Under the pieces are notes generated by a model. That model saw nothing but the letters and a program-made list of their open reading frames with translations, searched no databases and was not told the DNA's origin. DNA of 64,000 nt from Streptomyces sp. NBC_01233 (GTDB taxonomy: Bacteria; Actinomycetota; Actinomycetes; Streptomycetales; Streptomycetaceae): positions 2,232,501 to 2,296,500 of the forward strand of contig NZ_CP108514.1 in the NCBI RefSeq assembly GCF_035989305.1. Reading direction: 5' to 3'. Shown piece by piece: positions 1 to 8,434 of this stretch. The position numbers and the translations under genes are program-made. Each line of letters opens with the position of its first letter. The stretch's first letter is position 1.

Positions 1-217
1 TTCACCGCCGGAGCTTTCAACCCCCGCCCATGCAGGCAGGAGTGGTATCCGGTATTAGACCCCGTTTCCAGGGCTTGTCCCAGAGTGAAGGGCAGATTGC
101 CCACGTGTTACTCACCCGTTCGCCACTAATCCACCCCGAAGGGCTTCATCGTTCGACTTGCATGTGTTAAGCACGCCGCCAGCGTTCGTCCTGAGCCAGG
201 ATCAAACTCTCCATGAA
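1..217 (-). rRNA. rrs: 16S rRNA gene, 5' end (partial)
   Basis: Read on the minus strand, this is the first ~217 nt of a 16S rRNA gene running off the left edge. The universal AGAGTTTGATCCTGGCTCAG lies at 210-191, followed by the V1/V2 sequence typical of streptomycetes (hairpin around AAGCCCTTCGGGGT). The mature 5' end is placed near 217 by comparison with known streptomycete 16S; the exact processed end is inferred. Confidence 0.97.
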
Positions 218-773
218 TGTTTACCCGTAATCGGGTGCACACATCACTTAGAGCGGGCACGTCATGTCGGAATAAGACCGACGCGCCACAACGTCCTCGC
301 TGTGTAATTGCCTGCCAGCACCCGAAGGCCCGACAGGTCTTTTTCAAAGGAACCTCATCCACCGAAGTGGACGGGGTATCAACTTCTGGCGTTGATTTTT
401 GGCACGCTGTTGAGTTCTCAAGGAACGGACGCTTCCTTTGTACTCACCCGCAGCTACATTCGCTGGGGCTTTCCTCCGGGCTTTTCGTTCTGTGTTCTTA
501 CGTTTCCAACTCTACCAGATCATTTCCGCGTCGTTTCCGAACTTGGATTTGAATTCGGTGACCGTTGGGGGTCTTTGCCTTTCGGCGCTCCACCACATTA
601 GCGCTTGTCCCTTGCCATTCATAATCGAGTGGCCGGCGAAGGAATTCGGGCATGCCGAATAGGACCCCGCCAGGGGTAAGTTGTAGGTAGTGGGTTGACC
701 GCTCCGGAGGTCTGCTGATAGCAGTGCCCCGTTCAAGCGGCTCGGGCTACGTTAGGCGTGTGGCCGGGCCGAG
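218..773 (-). promoter_or_regulatory. rrn leader and promoter region
   Basis: This 556-nt stretch without a credible gene precedes 16S on the same strand. At 417-403 it carries GAACTCAACAGCGTG, the conserved antitermination/processing signature of actinobacterial rrn leaders, next to a small hairpin. Further upstream a TAGAGT hexamer at 514-509 fits an rrn -10 box. Streptomycete rrn operons usually have several promoters; others probably lie between 520 and 740 but I cannot place them with confidence. A 74-codon open frame over this region looks spurious. Confidence 0.75.
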
Positions 774-1160
774 TCAAGTTGAACGGCGGCGTGGCGCGTG
801 GGCGCGGTACGGGCTCACCGTCGGGTCGTGGGTGATCCAGAAACGGTACGGATGAGTGGCGCCGGCTCCGCCGACTCCCGTGCGCGGACCGCTGCTCACC
901 TGCTCGGGCGAGGTGGGGATGCCGACGAGGAGGGACAAGGGGGAATCGGGACCCGCACAGAGGTCGACGCCGTCGAGGGAGCGGTCCACCTCCAGGGCGG
1001 CGGCCAGACGGGCCGGGCCTTTGGCCAGTTCTCTCGGGTTTCTGGCTGAAAGTCGACGTTTGGCGGCGAGGTCGGCGCCCGCTGTGATCTCCCCGGCGCG
1101 GATCAGGACCCCGCTCGCGTGGTCCGGTGGACCGCACACCAGGTTGAGGCTGAACCACAT
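774..1160 (-). pseudogene. mpg: host mpg (3-methyladenine DNA glycosylase), 3' fragment
   Basis: This encodes the C-terminal ~128 residues of an AAG/MPG-type DNA-3-methyladenine glycosylase: GVLIRAGEI, the GPARL motif, GPRTGV, and the closing [16 protein letters not shown]. The catalytic half (the EAY glutamate region) is missing here and is found at 8431-8706 on the same strand. The two pieces meet at the codons for Tyr-Gly-Met, and joined they give a normal 213-residue enzyme. An ATG at 1160 could start this fragment, but it lacks the active site and any evident promoter, so it is probably dead. Confidence 0.93.
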
Positions 1161-1167
1161 GCCGTAG
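1157..1167. other. attachment site attL core
   Basis: The 11-bp sequence ACATGCCGTAG occurs here and again at 8448-8458, exactly where the two halves of mpg break. Host sequence lies to the left and element sequence to the right. Short identical cores like this are expected for large serine integrases, whose att sites share only a few bases. Confidence 0.88.
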
Positions 1168-1237
1168 GTAACTCACTAGGCATGTATGTCGTTGGTCCGG
1201 CAGCATCGGCAAAGCGACGACAAGCAGGAGACAGGCA

Positions 1238-2686
1238 GTGCGAGCGATCATCTACGCCAGGCTCAGCCCCACCCCGAGGGGCGAGGAATCCAAGGGTGGG
1301 AACCTGACACAACAGGTCGAGTTGAGTCAGGCGCTGTGCGACCGGAAGGGCTGGTCAGTCGTAGCCACGATCGTTGAGAAGGACACGTCGGCTTCGACAA
1401 AGCGGGGAGCCAAGCGGAGCGCCGAGTGGGAGCGCGTCAAGGCTCTGGTGGAAAACGGCAAGGCGGACGCCATCGTGTCCCGCCACTACGACCGCATGTA
1501 TCGCACCCCCTGGGACCTGGAGGACCTGGTGGACCTGGCTGAGGCGACCGGCGTCACGCTGGCCGCCGCGCAGGCGCAGGGAGTGCTCGACCTGTCCACG
1601 CCGTCCGGCCGTCTCGCTGCTCGCATCGGGGCTGTGGTGGCTCGCAACGAGACCGAGATGCGAGTCGAGCGTCAGGTACTCGGACACCAGCGGCGCAGGG
1701 AGTCGGGGAGGCCCTTCTGGAGTACTCGCCCCTTCGGCTACGAGCGGGACGGCAGGCACCGGGAAGCAGAGGCGGAAGCCCTGCGTCAGGCGTACCGGGA
1801 TGTCCTGGCCGGCGTCACCCTCTGGTCCATCGCGAAGGACTGGAACACACGTGGACTGCTCTCGCCGCACGGCAAGGAGTGGCGCAGCTCGAACCTTCGG
1901 AGCGTCCTCTTGAAGCCGAGGAACGCGGGAATCCAGACGTACTCGCAGTGGGTCGAGAAGCCGGACGGGAAGCGCGTGCGGCGGACCGAGGAGACCGGCG
2001 CGGGCAACTGGGAGGCGATCGTCTCGGAGGGCATATTCCGGGCCCTGGTCCGCCACCTGAGCGACCCCGAGCGCAACACGGGCGGTGGCGGCAAGCGCAA
2101 GGCCCTGTTGTCCGGTGTGGTCCGCTGCTCGAAGTGTCAGGCCGTCGTCACTCAAGGGTGGAGCAAGAAGAACGCGGCAGGCGAGCGGTACCGCATCTAC
2201 ACCTGTTCGGGTGGCCGGTGCATCACCTGCCCGGCGGACCCGCTTGACTCCTTCGTGGTCAGGAAGGTCATCGACAGGGCCGAGGAGTGGAACGCGGCAT
2301 CGGCCACGGATGCCGCAGACGAGGAGCGAGAGGCCGGGCTGCTGGCCGAGGAAACGGCCGCATCCGAGAGGCGCACCGCCCTGGCGGAGATGTTCGCCGT
2401 AGGGGACATCGACGCGTCGACCCTGCGGACGGGCATCGGCAGGTGTGACGCCGACCTGACCAAGATCCGGGCCGAGCTGGCAGACCTGGCATCGCAGCGG
2501 GTGCGCGTCGACCTTGGCGACATCGAGTACCTGTGGGAGGAACTGGACTACGAAGATCCCGACCGCATCGAATACGTGCGGACCGTCGTCATGCAGGTCT
2601 GCGAGCGAGTCGAGCTGATGCCGCGCGGTCGGGGGGTCCGATCCTTCAAGGGCGAGCACTGCCGGATCACGTTCCGGAACCCCTGA
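1238..2686 (+). CDS. int: large serine integrase
   Basis: The 482-residue protein has the full large-serine-recombinase layout. The resolvase catalytic domain (about 1-145) begins IIYARLS, with Arg8 and nucleophile Ser10. A recombinase domain follows at about 155-260, then a zinc ribbon with Cys297, Cys300, Cys323 and Cys328/331, and a helical coiled region at about 350-440. It starts at a GTG 71 bp inside attL and reads into the element, the usual place for this class. It should catalyse insertion at the mpg core; excision would need a directionality factor, and none is recognisable in the element. Confidence 0.95.
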   Translation: MRAIIYARLSPTPRGEESKGGNLTQQVELSQALCDRKGWSVVATIVEKDTSASTKRGAKRSAEWERVKALVENGKADAIVSRHYDRMYRTPWDLEDLVDLAEATGVTLAAAQAQGVLDLSTPSGRLAARIGAVVARNETEMRVERQVLGHQRRRESGRPFWSTRPFGYERDGRHREAEAEALRQAYRDVLAGVTLWSIAKDWNTRGLLSPHGKEWRSSNLRSVLLKPRNAGIQTYSQWVEKPDGKRVRRTEETGAGNWEAIVSEGIFRALVRHLSDPERNTGGGGKRKALLSGVVRCSKCQAVVTQGWSKKNAAGERYRIYTCSGGRCITCPADPLDSFVVRKVIDRAEEWNAASATDAADEEREAGLLAEETAASERRTALAEMFAVGDIDASTLRTGIGRCDADLTKIRAELADLASQRVRVDLGDIEYLWEELDYEDPDRIEYVRTVVMQVCERVELMPRGRGVRSFKGEHCRITFRNP

Positions 2687-2726
2687 GATCCGACGGCGGA
2701 GGGCCGATCCGGCTGTGGCCGCCGAG

Positions 2727-2772
2727 TGACGACGGACCCTGTCTGACGAGAGTCGGGCGGGGCCCGTCGTCA
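2727..2772. terminator. possible stem-loop after integrase
   Basis: TGACGACGG (2727-2735) pairs with CCGTCGTCA (2764-2772) across a 28-nt loop, 40 nt after the integrase stop. There is no T-run, so it may be a weak terminator or simply a repeat. Confidence 0.35.
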
Positions 2773-2942
2773 TACCCGGCGGGAAGGAGCCTGACATCTC
2801 TCGGAGCCTCTGTGCGCACCTCTCGCTCCCCAGTTCATGCGACAACGTGCATGAGTCACGTCTGTGCATGGACGGTCGCGATCGGCCCCCGTACGGTCGC
2901 CTCAGGCGGCCCGACCGGGCCGACGAGTCAAGGGGGTTCCGC

Positions 2943-3149
2943 ATGGCACGCGAAGAACTGACTCGGCTCACTGGCAACGGCAACGACACGTGTGGAGAGG
3001 ACGACTGCCCGAACGTCTACCGCACCGCTTCCGGCTCCATCGTGGTTCAGGGTGACGTGTCCGACGCCTTCACTCCCCCGCAGGGGGAAGGGCTCGTGGA
3101 GATCCCCGAGAGCGTTCTTCGGGAGGCCGTTCGTGCTCTTGGATGGTGA
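2943..3149 (+). CDS. small acidic hypothetical protein of a regulatory cassette
   Basis: This 68-residue acidic protein contains a Cys-Gly-Glu-Asp-Asp-Cys pair and ends VLREAVRALGW. The start is an ATG with a GGGGG ribosome site 5 nt upstream. Its stop overlaps the following DUF6879 gene by 17 nt. Similar small proteins sit beside XRE/DUF6879 pairs in streptomycetes, but I cannot assign a Pfam family with confidence. It probably acts with the XRE regulator three genes along. Confidence 0.75.
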   Translation: MAREELTRLTGNGNDTCGEDDCPNVYRTASGSIVVQGDVSDAFTPPQGEGLVEIPESVLREAVRALGW

Positions 3150-3657
3150 CGACTGGCGGGCGATGCTCCGGGGTTTCCAGACGGAAGCATGGCGACTGGA
3201 AACCCTGCCCCAGTACCTCGTACCGCAGGAGGCAGAAGAGCTTGAAGCCCTCCGGGCAGGCAACCACGTCGACCCGCACGCCTACTCGTCCGCCTACACG
3301 GAAGACCTGAAACGGCTACGCGGCGAGGGTAAGAGCAAGGGGCGGGTACACGTCCTGACTCGACCGCTCTCCGAGTACCTGCGCTTCGAGTTCTCCCGGT
3401 ACTACGCCCCGCACGTGCTCGCCGGGGAGGACATCCGCATCCTTGACGTGACCGAGCGAGAGAACCCGTTGCCGGATGTCGAGGACTTCTGGATGTTCGA
3501 CCGCTCGGCAGTCGTCCTGATGCACTACGAGGTCGACGGCACGCAGATCAGCCGAGAGCTGTACGAGGGTGACCCTGCGCCGTTCGTCGAGTGGCAGCGC
3601 ATCGCCGTTGCCGAGTCGGTTCCCTTCCTGGAGTACGCGGAGCGCGTGGCGGAGTGA
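3133..3657 (+). CDS. DUF6879 family protein
   Basis: The 174-residue protein opens LLDGDDWRAML and contains long conserved stretches typical of DUF6879 (aspartate-tryptophan near the start, YLRFEF, WMFDRSAVVLMHY). The family's biochemical role is unknown; its genes commonly sit beside XRE regulators in Streptomyces. A GTG at 3133 is chosen because it starts just before the domain. The end overlaps the XRE start (GTGA at 3654-3657), which implies translational coupling. Confidence 0.8.
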   Translation: MLLDGDDWRAMLRGFQTEAWRLETLPQYLVPQEAEELEALRAGNHVDPHAYSSAYTEDLKRLRGEGKSKGRVHVLTRPLSEYLRFEFSRYYAPHVLAGEDIRILDVTERENPLPDVEDFWMFDRSAVVLMHYEVDGTQISRELYEGDPAPFVEWQRIAVAESVPFLEYAERVAE

Positions 3658-4029
3658 CGTTCGAAACTGAGCAGCTTGGCGAGTCCGGCACCGAACTCGC
3701 CTCTCTGCTCCGGGACTTGCGCAAGCGAGCCGGCCTCTCAGGGGACCGGCTCGCGGCGCGCTGCAACATGTCCCAGTCGAAGGTGTCTCGCATCGAGAAC
3801 GGCCGGACACGGCCGTCCCTGGTCGACGTCGAGCAGATCTTGCGAGCGCTGAATGCTCCGCCGGAACTGGTCGCCGAGGTCTCCGCCCTCGCCAGGATGG
3901 CGAACACCGAGTGGCGGAACCTCCGAGAACTTCGACGCAAGGGGCTCAGTACCAGACAGGCCGAGCTGAAGTCGCTCGAAGCGTCCTCTACGCACATGCG
4001 CTACTTCCTGCTCTCGATGGTTACCGGAC
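3654..4029 (+). pseudogene. XRE regulator (DUF5753-type), 5' part, split by IS
   Basis: The fragment encodes an N-terminal XRE helix-turn-helix (LRKRAGLSGDRLAARCNMSQSKVSRIENG) typical of streptomycete XRE/DUF5753 regulators. The frame is broken after Met-Val-Thr-Gly by the IS at 4030. Removing 4030-7078 (IS plus one 6-bp repeat) restores an uninterrupted 834-nt gene of 277 residues, ending at 7536. The GTG start overlaps the DUF6879 stop. The left part alone could make a short DNA-binding protein with an IS-encoded tail. Confidence 0.9.
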
Positions 4030-4244
4030 TGTTTGTAAGGGCTTCTTTGGGCTCCAGCGCGGGAGGGTGAAGTGGCCCCACTGACGTAAGAAGTTGATCT
4101 GGCTCCACTCGCCGGTGCTTGGTGGCGCCGTGCCCTCTTTGGAGTGAATGCGGTGCTCCATCCGCTGTCCGCCGTCAGGGTGTGTCCGTCGATCACGGTC
4201 TGTCGGAGGCCGTGTTGTGGTCACGGTCGTGTCGGGAGGCCGGG

Positions 4245-5881
4245 GTGGGTTTGTCGCGCGTTGAACTGTTCGCTGCGATCCGTCGGGACAGGCGTCTCGA
4301 TGCGGGTCTGTCGCAACGTGCTCTGGCGGAGAAGTACGGGGTGCACCGAAGGACCGTGCGGCAGGCGCTGGAGTCGGCCGTCCCGCCTCCGCGCAAGGAA
4401 CCCGTGGTCCGCAGATCGGTCTTGGACCCGGCCAAGGGCTGGATCGACGAGATGCTGCGGGAGGATCTGACCGCGCCGCGGAAGCAGAAGCACACGGCCC
4501 GGCGGATCCACCAGCGTCTCGCGCAGGAACACGGCTTCGACGAGGTGTCGTATTCGACAGTCAGTGACTACGTCGCGGTCCGCCGGCCGGAGATCGAGAC
4601 CGAGGCCCGGGAAGGGCACCGGCATCTGGCGGGGATGGTCCCGCAGGTCCATCTCCCCGGCGAGGAAGCCGAGGTGGACTTCGCGGACGTGTGGGTGCGG
4701 CTCGCGGGCACCGTGACCAAGTGCCACCTGTTCACGCTGCGGCTGTCGTACTCGGGCAAGGCCGTCCACCGCGTGTTCGCCTCGCAGGCCCAGGAGTCGT
4801 TCATGCAGGGCCACGTCGAGGCGTTCAACACGCTGGGCGGCGTCCCGGTCCGGCACATCCGTTACGACAACCTGAAACCGGCCGTGAACCGCATCTGCAC
4901 GGGCCGCAGCCGGGTGGAGTCCGAGCGATGGGTCACCTTCCGGGCGCACTACGGCTTCGATGCCTTCTATTGCATCCCGGGCCAGGACGGCGCCCACGAG
5001 AAGGGCGGCGTGGAACAGGAGGGAGGGCGGTTCCGCCGCACCCACTTGGTCCCCGTTCCGGAAGTCGCCTCGCTCGAGGAGCTGAACGAGAAGATCGCCG
5101 CGATCGACGCGGCGGAGGACGACCGGATGCTCCAGGGCAGGCTGACGACGATCGGCTTCAACTTCGTGAGCGAGGCCGACTCGCTGGCCCCGCTCCCCTG
5201 GGGGAGTTCGAGTGCGGCATCACGCTGACTCCGAAAGTGGACCGTTCCAGCCGGATCAGCGTCCGCCAGTGCCACTACTCGGTGCCGGCCCGCTTCATCG
5301 GCCAGAACGTGCGGGTCCTGCTGCGGGGCAACGAACTGCTGGTCTTCGAACGCCGCAAGATCGTCGCCCGTCACCCGCGTCTGACCCGGCGGGGCGAGTT
5401 CCGCGACGAGCTCGACCACTACCTGGAGATCCTGATGGTCAAGCCCGGCGCGATGGCCGGGTCGACCGCGCTGGCAGCCGCCCGGGAGAACGGCACGTTC
5501 ACCGAGGTCCACGAAGCGTTCTGGGCGGCGGCCCGCACCAGCCACGGGGACGCCGCCGGGACCCGTGCTCTGATCGAGGTCCTGCTGCTGCACCGGCGGA
5601 TGCCCGCCCCCGCCATCCAGCTGGGCCTGGCGGCCGCGATCAGAGCGGGCTCCATCAACGCCGAGGTGGTGGCCGTCGAGGCCCGCAGGGCCGTCGCCGA
5701 TGCCTCCCCGCACGAGGACTCGACCGACGACAGCGATGATCCGCCGCCCTGGGCCGAGCCCAGCGGAGTCGTCTCCCTGACCGCCCGCCGGGCACAGCTT
5801 CCCGAGGACAAGCGTCCCCTGCCCTCGGTGGCCCCCTACGACCAGCTCTTGTCCCGCCGCCATCCGAAAGGCACCGCATGA
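4245..5881 (+). pseudogene. istA: IstA transposase, -1 frameshift
   Basis: The IstA architecture is clear: an N-terminal helix-turn-helix (LSQRALAEKYGVHRRTVRQAL), then a DDE core with Asp in EVDFAD, Asp in YDNLKP and Glu in HEKGGVEQEGG. The reading frame shifts by -1 at the G-run 5200-5204. Upstream codons end ...APLPWG and the other frame continues EFECGITLTPK, the expected sequence. Without slippage the protein stops at 5228 with its C-terminal domain missing. The break could be a point mutation, a sequencing error or slippage on GGGGG. The GTG start at 4245 is the best fit to the family. Confidence 0.85.
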
Positions 5882-6693
5882 GTACTCCCACCGTTTCCAC
5901 GAACGGGCTCGTTCCCCCGGCCCGCAGAGACGCCGCAGCCGAAGGGGCGGTCGAAACGGTCATCGACGAGGCCTGCCGGGCTCTGCACCTGCCCACCATC
6001 CGCAGCCGAGTCGAGGAGATCACCGCCGCCGCGGCCCGCGAGCGGGCCAGTTACAAAGACTTCCTGGCGGACCTGTTGGAAGCTGAATGCGCGGAGCGGG
6101 AAGAACGCCGCAAGCAGCGGCTGGTCAGGGACGCGAACTTCCCCCGGCCCAAGCGGCTCGAGGACTTCGACTTCGCGGAGAACCCGAACGTCACCCCCGA
6201 GTTGCTGGGCACCCTCGCCGATCCCGCCTGGGTCAAGGCCGGCCAGCCGCTCTGCCTGATCGGCGACAGCGGCACCGGCAAGTCCCACCTGCTGATCGGG
6301 ATCGGCACCGCCATCGCGGAAGCCGGTCTGCGCGTCCGCTACACGACCACGGTGAACCTGGTCAACGAGCTGGCCGAGGCAGCGGACGAGAAGAAACTCG
6401 CCCGCACGATCGCCCGCTACGGACGCGTCGATCTCCTCTGCCTGGACGAGTTCGGCTACCTCGACCTGGACAAGGCCGGAGCGAAGCTGTTGTTCCAGAT
6501 CTTCACCGAGCGTGAGGAACGGGGCGCGATCGCCGTCGCCTCCAACGCCCCGTTCTCGGAGTGGAAGCAGACCTTCACCGACCCCCGGCTCTGCACCGCG
6601 ATCGTCGACCGCGTCACCTTCAACGCCCACATCGTCGAGACCGGCACGGACTCCTACCGGTTCGCCCAGACTCAGAAGAAGCGACGTCGCTGA
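5878..6693 (+). CDS. istB: IstB helper ATPase of IS21-type element
   Basis: This 271-residue AAA+ ATPase assists IstA in target selection. It has Walker A GDSGTGKSH, Walker B LLCLDEFGYL, and the conserved SNAPFSEW sensor segment found in IstB proteins. Its ATG overlaps the istA stop (ATGA), the normal IS21 arrangement. The gene looks intact. Confidence 0.96.
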   Translation: MSTPTVSTNGLVPPARRDAAAEGAVETVIDEACRALHLPTIRSRVEEITAAAARERASYKDFLADLLEAECAEREERRKQRLVRDANFPRPKRLEDFDFAENPNVTPELLGTLADPAWVKAGQPLCLIGDSGTGKSHLLIGIGTAIAEAGLRVRYTTTVNLVNELAEAADEKKLARTIARYGRVDLLCLDEFGYLDLDKAGAKLLFQIFTEREERGAIAVASNAPFSEWKQTFTDPRLCTAIVDRVTFNAHIVETGTDSYRFAQTQKKRRR

Positions 6694-7072
6694 CCTGACC
6701 GTCACAACACTGCGGCCGGCACCCCTTCGGGGTCGCCGGCCGCAGCCATGTGGGCCCGGCCGCGAGGTCCCAGTGCCGGCCGGTCCATTGCCCGATCTCA
6801 TCCAGACGCCGCGAGCACTGGGATGCCCACGACCTGAGCCGAGTCGGGTCGGCAGACTCCCGCACCTGTCGGGGGCGCGATTTCGAAGCCTGTCCGAGAC
6901 CCCAAAACTACCGCCCACCACCCCACCCCCGGCTAGCGAAACCACCCGATCGAAGTGGGGCCAAAACAACTTGCCGCAGGGGCGTGAAGCACCCTCCCGC
7001 ACGCCCCCTACGACCCACCGCTGGGGCCAAAAGAACTCCGAACACTGGTCCCCAAAGAAGTCCTTACAAACA
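6694..7072. repeat. IS right end: hairpin and subterminal repeats
   Basis: This 379-nt non-coding stretch ends the IS. A hairpin at 6710-6745 (CTGCGGCCGGC pairing with GCCGGCCGCAG around an inner CCCC/GGGG stem) follows istB and is a likely terminator. Near the end, GGGGCCAAAA occurs at about 6958-6967 and 7024-7033, with a related TCCCCAAAG at the tip. These are multiple end repeats of the kind IstA binds. Confidence 0.7.
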
Positions 7073-7078
7073 CCGGAC

Positions 7079-7536
7079 TGCTCGCGACGCCGGAGTACGT
7101 ACGGGCGAGCCTCGCCCACTCGACGGCCGACACGAGCAAGGCCGTAGCGGGGAAGCTGGGACGGCAAGCCGTCCTCTACGACGCCTCGAAGCGGTTCACA
7201 TTCGTTCTGACCGAGCAGGCGGTTCGCTGGCCGGTCGTCTCCCCACTGGCACTGGCCGAGCAGATGGACCGGCTCGCGTCCCTGTCCTACCTCCCGAACG
7301 TTCAGATCGGGGTGATCCCCGTAGGGGCACCGACGCCCCGAACCCCTCTGAGTACGTTCACCATCTACGACGCCGCGTTGGTCACCATCGAGACAACAGC
7401 GGGAAGTCTCGTACTCCGCGACGGCCGAGATGTTCAGGCGTACGTGAAGGAGTTCGCCGGGTACGAGGACCGCGCCCTCTTCGGCGAAGACCTTCGGGCA
7501 CGGCTCGCCGAGTGGTCCGCCGCTTGCCGTGCATGA
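7079..7536 (+). pseudogene. XRE regulator, 3' part (DUF5753-type domain)
   Basis: After the second CCGGAC copy the frame continues Leu-Leu-Ala-Thr-Pro-Glu-Tyr-Val, the start of a DUF5753-type ligand-binding domain, with later blocks FVLTEQAVRW and MDRLASLSYLPNVQIGVIP that are characteristic of it. It ends at 7536 with normal length for the family once joined to 3654-4029. On its own it has no good start. Confidence 0.88.
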
Positions 7537-7822
7537 CTTCAGTCAACTACGCGACTGAAGCGCCATCCCGTGCGCACCCCTCCAGACGCCGTTGTACGTC
7601 CACGTACGACAACGGCCCCCGGCGTATGGCCGAGAGCCTGCCTGAACTGCTGTGCGTCTGCGGGAGGACCCCGTTCAGGGAGCCCTCCGGTGCGGTGCGC
7701 ACGTCTGCAGTCACTCGCCCAGCCAGGAACGGGTCACGCGCCGCGCTCGCGGACGATCACGCATCGCCGGGCACAACTCCGCACCGACTCGCCGACGGGC
7801 CGTCAGCGAGGCGCGCAGCGGC
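7537..7822. other. intergenic stretch between XRE remnant and element mpg
   Basis: These 286 nt separate two convergent genes. The run TACGTCCACGTACGAC is locally repetitive. I see no convincing terminator or small gene. Confidence 0.5.
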
Positions 7823-8434
7823 TCAGGCTCCGGCGGGCGGTTTGGCTCGCGGGCTCAGTCGGTACGCCGAAACCGTCGGATCACCGGCTAGGTAGAACCG
7901 GTGTTGCCAGTCGTGGGCCTTGCTCACGCCTACCCGAGGACCAGCCTGGATGAGCGCGGCAGGTACCGACTCCCCCTCGGACAGCACGACCGAGGTACCT
8001 GTCAGGAGGTCTGCGCCGTTGTGCTCTCCCGTAATGCCGAGAGCCTGACAGAAGTTCCCCGGGCCTCGGGCAAGGCGTGGGCTCTCGACCCTCTCCCCTC
8101 GTCGCTTGCGTGCCAGGTCTTCCCCCTCGATGACCCTGCCTGCCCGGATGAGGACGGCCGAGGCAATGCCGTCCGTCCCGGTGACGACGTTGGCGCACCA
8201 GTGGAGGCCGTGGGACCGGTACACGTACAGGTGTCCTGCGGGTCCGAACATGACCGCGTTACGGGGTGTCTGGCCTCGGTAGGCATGGGAAGCCGGGTCG
8301 GCCGCGCCGGAGTACGCCTCGGTCTCCGTGATGGCGATGCTCACGGTGCCCTCTGGGGTCTTGCAGGTGAGTACACTCCCGAGCAGCTTGGGAGCGACTT
8401 CTTCGGCAGGGTGGGCGAGGAGATCGACGTTCAT
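7823..8434 (-). CDS. mpg: element-borne 3-methyladenine DNA glycosylase (replacement copy)
   Basis: This complete 203-residue AAG/MPG-type glycosylase excises alkylated purines. The active-site block [16 protein letters not shown] carries the inferred catalytic Glu39 with Tyr41 and His50. [33 protein letters not shown] and DPTVSAYR follow, in the family's order. It is clearly diverged from the host copy it replaces, so it is not a duplicate. Its ATG overlaps the TGA of the truncated host gene (8431-8434), and an AAGG site lies 9 nt upstream inside that fragment. Transcription from the host mpg promoter and coupled translation are therefore likely. Confidence 0.95.
   Translation of the reverse strand: MNVDLLAHPAEEVAPKLLGSVLTCKTPEGTVSIAITETEAYSGAADPASHAYRGQTPRNAVMFGPAGHLYVYRSHGLHWCANVVTGTDGIASAVLIRAGRVIEGEDLARKRRGERVESPRLARGPGNFCQALGITGEHNGADLLTGTSVVLSEGESVPAALIQAGPRVGVSKAHDWQHRFYLAGDPTVSAYRLSPRAKPPAGA

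Larger units (their letters stand above)
4030..7072 (+). mobile_element. IS21-family insertion sequence
   Basis: A 3043-bp insertion starts TG and ends CA. Its ends match as inverted repeats over 21 of the first 22 bases (left TGTTTGTAAGGGCTTCTTTG, right complement TGTTTGTAAGGACTTCTTTG). It is flanked by the 6-bp target duplication CCGGAC (4024-4029 and 7073-7078). It carries istA and istB in the standard overlapping order. Subterminal repeats related to TTGGCCCCA or TTGGGCTCCA occur at both ends, as expected for IstA binding sites. It interrupts the XRE regulator. Confidence 0.95.

Noticed and set aside
512..736. 74-codon leftward open frame upstream of 16S
   Set aside because: It covers the rrn promoter and leader region and has no ribosome site or family match.
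1100..1240. A tRNA gene as integration target of the first element
   Set aside because: No tRNA sequence is present at either junction; the split gene is mpg.
1355..2989. Long open frame antisense to the first integrase
   Set aside because: High-GC codon bias opens the opposite strand; the sense frame is a clear serine integrase and the antisense protein has no domain.
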